Below, piece after piece: positions 1 to 9,640 of a DNA stretch of 64,000 nucleotides. Where the stretch lies: assembly GCA_963814975.1 (NCBI GenBank), contig CAWFFB010000030.1:1-64000 (forward strand). The letters run 5' to 3'. A model generated the notes under the pieces. It saw only the letters and a list, made by a program, of their open reading frames with translations, ran no database searches and had not been told where the DNA came from. The first letter of the stretch is position 1, and every line of letters starts with the position of its first letter. Both the position numbers and the translations under genes were made by a program. The stretch comes from CAVUXJ01 sp963814975. GTDB taxonomy: Bacteria > Acidobacteriota > Vicinamibacteria > Vicinamibacterales > CAVVIG01.

Positions 1-1295
1 ATCACCATCTCAGGGTTCCGCGGTCTCGACTACATTGCGGCACTCAATGATATCGGCGCGGTCTCTGGCGGCATTCCGACGTTGAAGCGGCTGATTTACA
101 TCGGGGACCAGGCGCCCGACGGATCGTGCCGTACGCGAGTCTCCGCGAACTCGCCCGGCAAACCGATGAGTCGGCAGTCGCGCGCCGTTCCCGGATCGTA
201 TCGCCCGACGACATCATCAACACACAATACACGTCCGGCACCACCGGATTTCCCAAAGGTGTGATGCTCTCGAGCCGTGGCATCGTCAACAATGCCTGGG
301 CGGTCGGACAACGCCTTGGCTTCACGCCGCCTGACCGCCTGTGCCTGTGCGTGCCGCTCTTCCACGCGTTCGGCTGCGTCGTGGGCGTGCTTGGATGCTA
401 CACGCACGGCGCCTGTCTCTGTCCGATTGAGTGGTTCGACCCCAGGCGCGTGCTCGAGACGATTCAGCGCGAGCACTGCACCGCCCTGTACGGCGTTCCG
501 ACGATGTTTCTCGCCGAGCTTGAATGCGCGGAGTTTCAGCGGTTACGACCTTTCGTCGCTCAGGACCGGCGTGATGGCCGGATCGCCTTGCCCTGAGCTG
601 CTCATGCGCCGCGTGATCACCGACATGCACCTGCCGGAGATTACGATTGCGTACGGCCTGACCGAGGCCTCACCGACTATTACGCACACTCCCCGGCAGG
701 CACCCATCGAGCAGCGAACCCAGACGGTCGGACCGGCGCTTCCGGACCTCGAAGTCAAGATCGTCGATCCGGAAACGCGGCGGAGCTTGCTCCAGGCGAA
801 CGTGGCGAGCTGTGCGTCCGTGGATACAACGTCATGCGCGGCTACTACAACGATCCCGAGGCGACGCACATCGCGATCGATCCCGAGGGATGGCTCTGCA
901 CCGGTGACGAAGCGAGCATGGATCAACACGGCTGGTTCCGGATCACGGGGCGCATCAAGGACCTGATCATTCGCGGCGGCGAAAACATCTCGTCCACGGA
1001 AATTGAAGACTGCTTGCGCGCGCATCCGGCCGTCGCCGAAGCGTATGCCTATCCGGTGCCGGATCGCGTGTTCGGCGAGATCGTCGGCGTGGCGGTTCGC
1101 GTGAGACCCGGCCATGGCGAGGCGGCATCGGTGACGAGCGACGATCTGATTGCCTGGTGCCGCGATCGCATGGCCCGGTTCAAGGTACCCGGTTCGGTCC
1201 GATTCGTCTCGGAATTTCCCTTGACCGCCTCAGGCAAGGTTCAAAAATTCAAGCTCCGCGCGGAGCACTTCCAGGCGATGGCGACGAATGTCTGA
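1..1295 (+). CDS. Acyl-CoA synthetase / AMP-ligase (5' end outside window, frame broken)
   Basis: ATP-dependent activation of a carboxylic acid to an acyl-AMP/CoA thioester (ANL superfamily). Visible motifs in order: the P-loop-like YTSGTTGFPKGV, the YGLTEAS adenylation motif, the RGYNVMRGYY and GWLCTGDEA hinge motifs, GRIKDLIIRGGENIS, and the C-terminal lysine motif TASGKVQKF. The reading frame changes three times: near 118 (a GGG run one G short), 533 (one T too many) and 791 (one C too few). Correcting these gives one continuous C-terminal ~430 residues of a normal ligase. Either an assembly artefact or a recent pseudogene; I favour the artefact. The N-terminus lies upstream of the window. 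A second, unrelated AMP-ligase lies at 12525-13970. Confidence 0.85.
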
Positions 1296-1406
1296 CTGGC
1301 CTGCCGCCGAAAAACGCTTTCGCGCCGGGTAGAATGCCACCTGAACGCCTCGGCCCTGCGACATCAGCGGAAGCCGGGCTCCAGTAACACCGCCGGGGAG
1401 AATCGT

Positions 1407-2230
1407 ATGACCACGATCACGACCAAAGACGGCACGCAGATCTACTACAAGGACTGGGGCGAGGGACAGCCGGTCGTCTTCAGCCACGGATGGCCGCTGA
1501 GCGCGGACGCCTGGGAAGACCAGATGGTCTTCCTCGCCTCGCGCGGCTACCGCTGCATCGCCCACGATCGCCGCGGCCACGGGCGATCGAGCCAGCCCTG
1601 GAACGGCAACGACATGGACACGTACGCCGACGATCTGGCCGCGGTGGTCGAAGCGCTCGACCTGAGGGACGCGATCCACGTCGGCCACTCGACCGGCGGC
1701 GGCGAAGTCGCCCGCTACATCGGCCGTCACGGCACGAAGCGCGTGGCCAAGGCGGTGCTGATCGGCGCCGTGACGCCGCTGATGTTGAAGACGCCGGCCA
1801 ACCCTGGCGGCCTGCCGATGGAGGTGTTCGACGGGATCCGCGCCGGCGTGCTCGGCCGACCGCTCGCAGTTCTTCAAGGATCTCAGCGGCCCGTTCTACG
1901 GCGCGAACCGGCCAGGCGCCAAGGTCTCGCAGGGCCTGCGCGATTCGTTCTGGCTGCAGGGGATGCTGGCCGGCTACAAGGCGGTCATCGACTGCATCAA
2001 GGCGTTCTCGGAAACCGACTTCACCGAGGATCTTGAAGAAGTTCGACGTGCCGACGTTGATCATGCACGGCGACGACGATCAGATCGTGCCGATCGGCGC
2101 CTCGGCGCTGCTGGCGTCCAAGCTGGTCAAGGGCTCGACGCTGAAGGTGTATCCGGGCGTGCCGCACGGCATGTGCTCGACCCACAAGGACCAGATCAAC
2201 GCCGACCTGCTCGCGTTCATCAAGTCGTAG
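1407..2230 (+). CDS. Alpha/beta hydrolase, non-heme chloroperoxidase-like (frame broken)
   Basis: Cytoplasmic alpha/beta-hydrolase-fold protein of the non-heme chloroperoxidase/arylesterase type. It opens with MTTITTKDGTQIYYKDWG, has the oxyanion HGWP motif, the nucleophile elbow GHSTGGG (catalytic Ser), a late acid in HGDDDQIVP and a C-terminal His in GVPHGM. A GGGGAGA ribosome-binding site sits before the ATG. Two single-base insertions break the frame, near 1854 (GG for G) and 2034 (TT for T). With both removed the product is ~273 aa, the normal family length. The true substrate cannot be told from sequence. It stands alone, with 111 bp to the gene upstream. Confidence 0.85.
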
Positions 2231-2237
2231 CGGGAGG

Positions 2238-2615
2238 TCAGGCCTTCCTCATCCCGGAACGAGCGACTGGCAGGTAGGTCGCCAACAGTAGCAATCCCCA
2301 CAAGCCATCGTAGATGCCCATCGGGGTGAATCCGTCGCCTTGGCTGAGAAAGAAGGCCGAGAACGTGAGGCGGATGACGATGCCACACCAGTTGGGCCAG
2401 CGATGGATCTGCGGATCCCAATAACCCGGCAGATAGAGAAAGTCGATCGCCCACAGCTGCATCCCCCAATGGCGGGGCCACGCTTTGGGAAAGGCATCGG
2501 GCTGGCCGGCGAACCGCGTGAACGAGTCGGGCGACACGAAGATGATGACCCCGACGATGAGGTTCAACACGATGCTGAGCAGAAGAAGGAACTTATAGCG
2601 TTTGACCGCACCCAT
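2238..2615 (-). CDS. Small integral membrane protein, unknown function
   Basis: A 125-aa protein with about four hydrophobic segments: an N-terminal KFLLLLSIVLNLIVGVIIFV anchor, a segment around LWAIDFLYLPGYW, one around IVIRLTFSAFFL and a last one around GLLLLATYLPVA. It is probably an inner-membrane protein. I do not recognise the family; the layout resembles small four-helix DoxX/DUF-type proteins but no diagnostic motif is seen. It is convergent with the hydrolase upstream, with 7 bp between the stops. A short frame of 74 codons (2616-2840) ends directly before its ATG but looks non-coding. Confidence 0.6.
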   Translation of the reverse strand: MGAVKRYKFLLLLSIVLNLIVGVIIFVSPDSFTRFAGQPDAFPKAWPRHWGMQLWAIDFLYLPGYWDPQIHRWPNWCGIVIRLTFSAFFLSQGDGFTPMGIYDGLWGLLLLATYLPVARSGMRKA

Positions 2616-3294
2616 TCACATCACCCGCGACAGACGAGGCGGGGCGATATGCCGCCGCTCGAGCACCAGCCGCCAATCATCCCATTCCTCGGGCCTCAGC
2701 GAATACCTCAAATCGGCCCTCTGCCGCGTTTCGAGATCGGCAGTCAAGAAACGACGGCCGGAGAGGTTGACTGAGGGCGGCGCTTCCGTATGTAGTGCCG
2801 GCTTCAGCCGGGCTTCACCGGTCCGTCCACAGGCGGACACCTTGCCGGATATCTACGTGGCTCCGAAATCGTGTCGCGCCGATGTTGGGGAGCGGATCGC
2901 GACAACGCCGCCTCGATCGCCGAAAGCCCCACGCGCATGCTGACCCTGACCGTGATCAGCCAAGCTTGCGCACGAGAGCGAGCCGACTTGCGCCCCGCGG
3001 AGGCGACGAAGTACAACTACTTCGCCCTGGCGACTGATTGGCGTCTGGGGCGGCCCCTGCAGTCGACGTTGAGGTGCCGCGCTCGTGGGCACGTCAAGGC
3101 CGTCAGGGTTCGGTCGCGAAGAGCACGCCAGTCACTCGCTGCGGCGATCTCCTAAGCAAGAATGGAGTTGTTCGCACGCATCGAGATGTTCTATAAAGAC
3201 GCACTCCGTCGCACGGCGCTCGGCTTCGCCGAGCCCGATTGTTACGCGCTGCGCGGGCTTGACAGGAACGACCTAACCCAGAAGGGAGACCGGA
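2616..3294. other. Intergenic region, 679 bp
   Basis: No gene I can support. Short open frames here have no recognisable composition. Near 2796-2850 there is a palindrome-rich patch containing the inverted repeat CCGGCTTCAGCCGG, then GTCCGTCCACAGGCGGAC, which looks like a small interspersed (REP-like) element. A TTGACA hexamer at 3259-3264 precedes the gene at 3295 but has no convincing -10 partner. Confidence 0.5.
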
Positions 3295-3801
3295 ATGTCA
3301 GAGGTCGCCACCACTGTTGTGTCGTCGATCGCGGCCGAGAGGAAGCCATTCTACGCGTGGCTCATCCCGGGAGTGTTTTACGACCAGCTCGAGACCGTCC
3401 TGCGCGATGCGGCCTTCCTGCCCGGAGTTGCCAAGACAACCGATACCACGGGTCCGTGGGACAGGGCCGGCTCGACACGCATCGTCCACTTGACCGATGG
3501 GACAACCGTGCGTGAAACGGTCACCAGTGCGACGGCGCCGGACTATTTTGCCTACCGCCTCACCGAGTTTTCCAGCCCGATGATCCGCATGCTGGTCAAA
3601 GAGGCCCGCGGCCAATGGTGGTTCACTGATAGTGGCTCAGGCCTGAAGGCCAAGTGGACGTATACGGCCGAGAGCAGAAACGTCCTTGGGGCGCTCGTCC
3701 TGCTCCCGGTCATCAAGATCCTTTGGAATCGCTACATGAAGGCGGCCATGAAAGTCACGAAAGAACGTGCGGAGACTGAAGTGACAAGGGGCTTGCGATG
3801 A
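3295..3801 (+). CDS. SRPBCC / polyketide-cyclase-like protein
   Basis: A 168-aa protein that looks like a START/SRPBCC hydrophobic-ligand-binding domain: alternating beta-strands (TTVRETVTSATAPDYFAYRL), a WWFTDSGSGLKAKWTYTAE strand pair and a long C-terminal helix ending in RYMKAAMKVTKERAE. Such proteins bind or cyclise lipophilic molecules. AAGGGAGA precedes the ATG. Its stop overlaps the start of the next gene (ATGA, 3798-3801), so the two are translationally coupled and probably head the oxidoreductase operon ending at 7961. Family assignment rests on fold-like pattern only. Confidence 0.6.
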   Translation: MSEVATTVVSSIAAERKPFYAWLIPGVFYDQLETVLRDAAFLPGVAKTTDTTGPWDRAGSTRIVHLTDGTTVRETVTSATAPDYFAYRLTEFSSPMIRMLVKEARGQWWFTDSGSGLKAKWTYTAESRNVLGALVLLPVIKILWNRYMKAAMKVTKERAETEVTRGLR

Positions 3802-4886
3802 GCAAGGACTGGAACTTCGACCTGGAGGCGCTCCACGGCCAGCAGGAGATGACCGACGAGGACCGCTCGTACAAAGGCTCTCGGTACTCTGAGGTGCGAA
3901 ACGCCCTCTACGCGAATCCCTATCGGGGCGGAACCAGCGGACAACAACCGGGAGCGCTTCCCCTGTTCAGATCCACCATCCGAAACGCCTGGCGTGGCAC
4001 ACTCCACGGACCAAGCTTTCTGAAGCAAGCGTCCGCCAGAACGATCGACACAAAATCCGACCTGCGCTGGGGGAGCGACGGCAAGGGATTCCGTCGGATT
4101 CTTGCCCCCAACGGGATCTGCGTGCTCGGGACGTGGGAGATCACGGTCGAGAATCCGTACACGGGCTACTTCCAGAAAGGCGCGAAGGGGCTGACGATTG
4201 GCCGGATCTCGTCGGACGGCAATGAAACCAAGCGCGGTCAGCGGCGATCCATCAGCCTGGGGATGAAGATCTATCCGACGATGGACCCGAATCATCCCAC
4301 GCCGCTCATCCCCGCCAGCGTCATCGTGCAGGAAGATCTCGGCGGCATGAGTACGGCGTTCATGAACGACGCGGAGCTCGTGAACATGCCCAGCGTGCAC
4401 AGCTATCGGCGCGGAATTTACGTGCTGATCATGCTTCGTGCCGGCACGCACTTCTTCCGCCTCGACAAGGTGGCCGATGTCCGACAGCTTCATGAGGTTG
4501 CCGAGCTCGGCCAGCCCGCCAACGTGCCGACGAGATGCCCCGACCACATGATGTTGAAGATGACGACCGGCCAGCGCCGCATTGAGGGCAACGAGCTGGA
4601 TTTCCGAGACGAAATCTACGCGCACCTGTTCAATGCCGGAGACGAGCATCCGACCGGCAGCATGGCCTTCGACGTGTTCGTGTCCGACAAGGGCCGGAGG
4701 AAGGGTTTTCCGGGATTCCGGCGCGTCAGGGTCACCGACTGGCAGCGCATCGGCACAGTGCGATTCACCGAGGCCGTGGCCTCTTACAACGGCGATCACG
4801 TCATCCACTTTCACCATCCCGGCTGGCGCGACAACAGGAACGACCCGTCCACGGCAATTCGGTCGCACGAGCGACGCGTCCGCTGA
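3798..4886 (+). CDS. Hypothetical protein, possibly distant catalase-like fold
   Basis: A 362-aa soluble protein with no signal peptide. The middle contains GTWEITVENPYTGYFQKGAKGL, RRSISLGMKIYPTMDPN and IVQEDLGGMSTAFMNDAEL, and the end has HVIHFHHPGWRDNRNDP. The alternation of strands and the N-D-P-rich loops recall catalase-like/allene-oxide-synthase-like proteins, but I cannot identify a heme tyrosine motif, so this is only a suggestion. It overlaps the SRPBCC gene by 4 bp and precedes the GMC oxidoreductase by 14 bp, so it probably belongs to the same oxidation pathway. Function unknown. Confidence 0.6.
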   Translation: MSKDWNFDLEALHGQQEMTDEDRSYKGSRYSEVRNALYANPYRGGTSGQQPGALPLFRSTIRNAWRGTLHGPSFLKQASARTIDTKSDLRWGSDGKGFRRILAPNGICVLGTWEITVENPYTGYFQKGAKGLTIGRISSDGNETKRGQRRSISLGMKIYPTMDPNHPTPLIPASVIVQEDLGGMSTAFMNDAELVNMPSVHSYRRGIYVLIMLRAGTHFFRLDKVADVRQLHEVAELGQPANVPTRCPDHMMLKMTTGQRRIEGNELDFRDEIYAHLFNAGDEHPTGSMAFDVFVSDKGRRKGFPGFRRVRVTDWQRIGTVRFTEAVASYNGDHVIHFHHPGWRDNRNDPSTAIRSHERRVR

Positions 4887-4900
4887 CACGGAGCTGGGCC

Positions 4901-6484
4901 ATGAGCAGGCAGTTCGACGTCATCGTCATCGGCAGCGGCTTTGGGGGGGCAATCACCGCCCGGCGCCTCGCGGAGAAAGGGATGAACGTGCTCATCCTCG
5001 AGCGTGGCCGCCGGTGGGAGCCGCCGACCTACCCGAGGCAGCCGGGCGACGCCTGGGTCTTCAGCCACAGCGAGCCGGAACGTCACAACGGCTGGCTCGA
5101 CATGCGCTTCTTCAACCACATGACCGTGGCACAGGCGGCCGGGGTCGGCGGCGGTTCGCTGACCTACAGCAGCGTGGCCCTCGAGGCGAACCCCGGTGTG
5201 TTCACACGCGGATGGCCGGCTGAGATCACCTACGCCGAGCTGAAGCCCTACTACGACACGGTGGCCAGGGAGATGAACATTCAGGTCGTTCCCGATGGCC
5301 AGCTGACGCCCCGCTTCAAGATCGCCCGCGAGGCCGCGCACAACCTCGGCTACGACGATCGGTTCTCGAAAGCCGGCCTGGCCGTCAGCTTCTCCGAAGA
5401 CTGGCATCCCGATCTCGACGATGCATCCAACCCGAAGCACTCGAAGCCCTTCGTGAACGCTCACGGTCAGCGACAGGGCACCTGCGTCCATCTCGGCAAC
5501 TGCGACATCGGCTGCGACGTGCGCGCCAAGAACTCACTGGACGTCAACTACATTCCTCGTGCCGAACAGCACGGGGCCGACCTTCGACCGCTGCACGTGG
5601 TGCGCTATATCGAGCCGACGGATGGGAAGTATCGAGTGGTCTTCGATCGCATCGTGGACGGGCGATTGATTCGCGGCGAGGAAACCGCTCCGCGCGTCAT
5701 CGTGGCGGCGGGAAGCCTGGGCACCACGGAACTGCTCCTTCGGTGCCGCGACGAGTACCGGACCCTGCCGGCCCTCAGCGGCCTCCTGGGGAGGCACTGG
5801 AGCGCCAACGCCAACTTCATCTCGATGGGCAGCTACAGGTCGGATGCGGGCCGGGTGAAACAGTCCACTGGCGTGACCATCTCGAGCGTGCTCGATTTCA
5901 CGGACGGCAGCTTCAACAATCAGCGCTTCGCCATCGAGGACGATGGGTTTCCGAATGTCATCCTGAACGCGCTGAAAGCGTGCCTCGACAACCAACTGGT
6001 GACCTCGATGGGCAAGGCCCTGCTCGAGGGCTTCGAGGATCACCTCCGCGAGGATCATCTGCTCAGCGACATGATGGTGTGGCTGGGAGCTGGCATGGAT
6101 GCGGCCGATGGCCAGTTCCGTCTGAAGCGGCATGGGTTGATAGACCGGCATTTCGAGCTGGATCTGGACTGGGATGTCGAGGCCTCGCGAGGGGTGCTGG
6201 ACGCCATCGCCGAGATGCAGAAAAACCTGACCCAGGCGACCGGCGGTCGTTGGTTCGTCCCGCCTACCTGGAGCCTTTTCAAGAACCTGCTGACCCTGCA
6301 CCCGCTGGGAGGCTGCAAGATGGGGATCTCAGCTGATACCGGTGTCGTCGACCACCTCGGCCAGGTGTGGGGCTATCCCAATCTGATCGTCGCCGACGGC
6401 GCGATCCTCCCCACGTCAACCGGCCACAATCCATCCCACACGATCGCGGCTCTCGCCGAACGCATCGCTGCGCACACCTTGTAG
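4901..6484 (+). CDS. GMC-family FAD oxidoreductase, cholesterol-oxidase-like
   Basis: A 527-aa flavoprotein. The N-terminal dinucleotide-binding motif VIGSGFGGAITARRLAEKG is followed by LILERGRRW. The FAD-contact segment GVGGGSLTYSSVA, the CVHLGNCDIGCDVRAKNSLD segment characteristic of bacterial cholesterol-oxidase-like GMC enzymes, and the C-terminal HPLGGCKMG...ADGAILPTSTGHNPSHTIAALAERIA block (His and Asn active-site region) are all present. It likely oxidises an alcohol group on a hydrophobic substrate using FAD. It is the third gene of a four-gene run (3295-7961), flanked by two proteins of unknown function. No export signal is visible. Substrate unknown. Confidence 0.85.
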   Translation: MSRQFDVIVIGSGFGGAITARRLAEKGMNVLILERGRRWEPPTYPRQPGDAWVFSHSEPERHNGWLDMRFFNHMTVAQAAGVGGGSLTYSSVALEANPGVFTRGWPAEITYAELKPYYDTVAREMNIQVVPDGQLTPRFKIAREAAHNLGYDDRFSKAGLAVSFSEDWHPDLDDASNPKHSKPFVNAHGQRQGTCVHLGNCDIGCDVRAKNSLDVNYIPRAEQHGADLRPLHVVRYIEPTDGKYRVVFDRIVDGRLIRGEETAPRVIVAAGSLGTTELLLRCRDEYRTLPALSGLLGRHWSANANFISMGSYRSDAGRVKQSTGVTISSVLDFTDGSFNNQRFAIEDDGFPNVILNALKACLDNQLVTSMGKALLEGFEDHLREDHLLSDMMVWLGAGMDAADGQFRLKRHGLIDRHFELDLDWDVEASRGVLDAIAEMQKNLTQATGGRWFVPPTWSLFKNLLTLHPLGGCKMGISADTGVVDHLGQVWGYPNLIVADGAILPTSTGHNPSHTIAALAERIAAHTL

Positions 6485-6506
6485 ACCCGAGGACAGGAGC
6501 ACACAC

Positions 6507-7961
6507 ATGGCGGACAAGCCCGAGAAGGCGGCCGTGCCCGGCGGGGGGCACAAGGGACTGCGGGAGCTGTTCAGCTATCCATTGATGTCCGCGATCACCG
6601 AAAGGCGGACACGGCGAGTAGCGCGCGGGACCTCGATTACCTCCGGACCCATCAGCCACACCAGCACGAACGCACCGGCGCCACTCACCCGGCTCGAGGA
6701 GGCCATCCTTGTTGTCGCGACGGGATTGACAGGCCGGGTGACCATGCACGATGTCCCGGCGTTGAACGAAGACGGCAGCAGCCGGTTCGGCGCGCCGCTC
6801 ATCAACATCATCGCGCGGTCCGCCAGCAGCATCGACAACGCGCATGCCGTCTCGTTCTTCATGATCAACGACGAAGGCACGTGGCTGATCAAGCAGTTCC
6901 GCAACCGGGAAGCCCTGGCGCTGCTCAGCCAGTTCCCGCCGAAGTGGGAAGACTGGACGGAAGACAACTGGCTGACGGCCGCGGCGGCCGTCAAGCATCG
7001 GTTATACAAGGAGCGCCTGGATTTTCCCCGCCGCTGGCCCTACTACTTCATCTGGAACCGGCAGATCTCCAATCGTCCGGGCACCACGATCCTGCTGCCG
7101 ATCGTGGACCTGACCCGGCAGATGATCAACGTCTTTCTGAGCCTCCTGTCCGAGGAGGACGGCCAGCGGCCGCTCTTCGTCGATGACTGGAGCAGATTCC
7201 GCCCGAGGACCCTCCTCGATTGGGGTGCGTGGTTCGGCAGCAAGGTCGGCCTGGTCCCGGAGATCTCCTATCAGATCATTGGCGGCGCGAACAGGGCGAG
7301 GGGCAACTGGCTCAATCGCGACTACCCCGCCCCGCTCGGCTACGCCAACACCCTGCGCACCGACTACGAAACGTTCTTTCAACTCCAGAACCTGATGCTC
7401 ATGGCGCAGGCGATGGGACTGGGCGGCTGGATTCACGCGGCGGTGGGGGCGCCGTATGTGTTCGAGCGGGATCCCGCCACGGGCAAGTTCGGCATCGAGT
7501 TCAGAATGCAGCAGCCGAAGAAGTGGCGCCGATGGCCGCCGCTGCCGACCACGCAGCCGAATCCGATTGGGATCGACGGTCTTCTCGAGTCCTTGACGCC
7601 GCCCTACGTGAAGTCGATGGACGAGGCGGTCGATCGTGTGCTCGAGGAGAAGTACGGGCCGGCTGGCACCTACGGCGACAACAGCGTCTTCGACCGTTCC
7701 TATCAGAAGAGCGACTACGGCGATGCCTATCTGAAGATGGCGGCCAAGCGCCCATCGAAGGAGGCGGTCGCCTACGCGAAGGAAATCTGCAACTACATCT
7801 ACGACACGTACGGCAGGTTCCCGGCGCACACGAACGCCTTCCACTTGCCGGGCGTGTGGCTGCAGTTCTCGCACCTGGAAATGGAGTTCTACGACAAGTA
7901 CTTCGATCGCGATCTCTATCACCGGCAGGCGGCACACCACGAGCTGTGGGGGGACCACTAG
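6507..7961 (+). CDS. Conserved-looking hypothetical protein, last gene of the GMC cassette
   Basis: A 484-aa protein with an AGGAG ribosome-binding site before the ATG. It is rich in aromatic residues (WEDWTEDNW, RRWPYYFIWNRQ, GNWLNRDYPAPLGY) and has a central hydrophobic stretch LQNLMLMAQAMGLGGWIHAAVGAPYVF. The C-terminal third contains PAHTNAFHLPGVWLQFSHLE with several His residues that could bind metal or heme. I do not recognise the family. It follows the GMC oxidase by 22 bp, and its stop overlaps by 4 bp the stop of the convergent flavin oxidoreductase. It is probably a partner in the same oxidation pathway. Confidence 0.6.
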   Translation: MADKPEKAAVPGGGHKGLRELFSYPLMSAITERRTRRVARGTSITSGPISHTSTNAPAPLTRLEEAILVVATGLTGRVTMHDVPALNEDGSSRFGAPLINIIARSASSIDNAHAVSFFMINDEGTWLIKQFRNREALALLSQFPPKWEDWTEDNWLTAAAAVKHRLYKERLDFPRRWPYYFIWNRQISNRPGTTILLPIVDLTRQMINVFLSLLSEEDGQRPLFVDDWSRFRPRTLLDWGAWFGSKVGLVPEISYQIIGGANRARGNWLNRDYPAPLGYANTLRTDYETFFQLQNLMLMAQAMGLGGWIHAAVGAPYVFERDPATGKFGIEFRMQQPKKWRRWPPLPTTQPNPIGIDGLLESLTPPYVKSMDEAVDRVLEEKYGPAGTYGDNSVFDRSYQKSDYGDAYLKMAAKRPSKEAVAYAKEICNYIYDTYGRFPAHTNAFHLPGVWLQFSHLEMEFYDKYFDRDLYHRQAAHHELWGDH

Positions 7962-9326
7962 ACGCCTACGGCGGCCTCCTTGTACACGCGGTACGCTTCG
8001 TCGAACATCTGCTCGCGGCTGTCGAAGCGGGCCTCCTCCCAGCAGGCCAGCGGGTACAGCAGGGCGTTGACCGCGCACTTGTTGCAGTACGTGCAGGGCT
8101 TCTCTGGTTCGTCCTGGCCTTCGGCGAACCGCTCCACGAGGTCGGGGTTTGCCAGCAGGCCGCGAGCGATGGACACCACGTCGCAGCGGCCCGCGCCCAG
8201 CGCCTCACGGATCCGCCCGGCGGACTGCCAGCCGCCGACGCAGATCAGGGGCAGTCCCGAGGCCTCCTTGATCTTCGCGGCATCGTGCTGGTTCATGCCC
8301 TCGATCTTGTCGGGAAGCAGGGCCCCGTCTCGTTTGAACGGCATGCGCCGTCCCCAGTTCCACTCGAAGAGCCGACGAAACGGCGCGAACTGCAGCAACA
8401 GGAACGTGAGCCGCGTACGCGTTCCCTCGTAGAACATCGCCGTGAACACGCGTCTGGCATCGTCCATGGGCATTCGGCCGGCCGGGATCAGCGGGTGTGG
8501 AAACGAATCGCCCTGGGAGAGATGGATCGGCATCGAGGCCGGCGTCGGCCAGCCATCGTGACAGCTCCATCGTGTCGGCCAGCGTATTCCCCACCGCACG
8601 AACCAGCGGCGCCATGAAGGCGTTGTGTTCGTCTCGTCCGCTGAGTTTCATGGACACGAAGAAGTCGCGCCCGACGGCGGCGCGGACGGCTTTCAGAACG
8701 TCCAGCGTCAGCCTGGCGCGCGCGCGCAGGTCGCCGTTGTACTCGTCGTCGCGGTCGTTGATCGCGCTCGACAGGAACTGGTGCAGGATGTAGCCATTGC
8801 ACGCCACGATCTCGATGCCGTCGGCGCCCGCTTCGCGGGCCCGCCGCGCGGCTCGTGCGTAGGCCTGCACCAGCTCATGAATCTCCGGGACGGTCATCCG
8901 GCGCGAGCGCAGCCCATAGAGGAGGTCCGGCCGGTCGGTTGCGCCCGGAGCCGGGATGTCGACGAACTCCTTGCGGGGAATGTCGCGCTGCCGGCCGGAG
9001 AAGTGGAGCTGGATGATGTAACGGCAGTCGTACCGGTGCACCTCGTCCACCAGCCGACGCCATGACGGGATGGTGCGGTCGTCGTCGATGGTCGCGTATC
9101 CGGGTACGGCCACGCCATCAGCGCGGATGCCCGAATTGGAGGAGATGATGGCCGAGACGCCGCCTTGCGCGAAACGGCGGTCCCAGGCAATCCGCGCCTC
9201 GGACATCGATCCGTCGTAGTAGTCGACGCGGCCTCCCAGGCTGGAGCGCATGACTCTGTTCTTGAACGTCACGCCATTGATGGTCAGCGGACGGAAGATC
9301 GGGTCGTTGGTGGGTGGAGTAGCCAT
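7958..9326 (-). CDS. NADH:flavin oxidoreductase, Old Yellow Enzyme family (one frameshift)
   Basis: FMN-dependent ene-reductase of the OYE/2,4-dienoyl-CoA-reductase type. The start is the ATG giving MATPPTNDPIFRPLTINGV, which matches the usual OYE N-terminus (FxPLxING). The barrel motifs RYIIQLHFSGRQ, GADGIEIVACNGYILHQFLS and NDRDDEYNGDLRARARL are clear, as is the C-terminal phosphate-binding ICVGGW...DVVSIARGLLANPDLV. The end carries CTYCNKC followed 11 residues later by another Cys, a [4Fe-4S]-ligand pattern seen in dienoyl-CoA reductases, but the C-terminal FAD/NAD domains of those enzymes are absent. One frame change near 8535. Convergent with the GMC cassette, so perhaps part of the same catabolic function. 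Confidence 0.85.
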
Positions 9327-9640
9327 GCATCCTCGATTCAGTTCTGTGCGATGTGCTCGTCGCGGTCCGTCCACCGTAGGTGGGGAAGCGTCGAAGGTCG
9401 ACGGCGGGGTCCGGCCGTCCCGCTCATGCCGAGCTCGCTGCTCGGTGCCGCCGCCGGAGTGTAACTCCGTTTCATGCTCCAGACGGCCAATGCCCAAGGC
9501 AGCTCTCGCTCCTCGGCGTCTGCTGATCGCCCGGTCTCGGAACGTGCGATAATCGACACACTGCTTCCCTGAGCCTGCCGCCGCCTCGTGCGAGTTCGGC
9601 CAAGCCCCAGACTCAAAGAAACGTTTTGTTCTGGAGCCTT
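9327..9640. other. Divergent intergenic region, 314 bp
   Basis: It lies between the OYE gene (minus) and the Crp/Fnr gene (plus), so it should hold both promoters. I see no clear -35/-10 pair, operator palindrome or RNA gene. Confidence 0.4.

Noticed and set aside
1..2230. Treating the AMP-ligase and hydrolase as true pseudogenes
   Set aside because: Breaks are one-base homopolymer changes, all catalytic motifs survive and many other genes show the same error pattern.
2616..2840. 74-codon frame ending directly before the small membrane protein gene
   Set aside because: Sequence is repeat-like (palindromic CCGGCTTCAGCCGG inside) and has no ribosome-binding site or recognisable domain.
3259..3264. 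TTGACA as a promoter for the GMC cassette
   Set aside because: The base stretch 17 bp downstream is GC/purine-rich with no -10; a chance hexamer is more likely.
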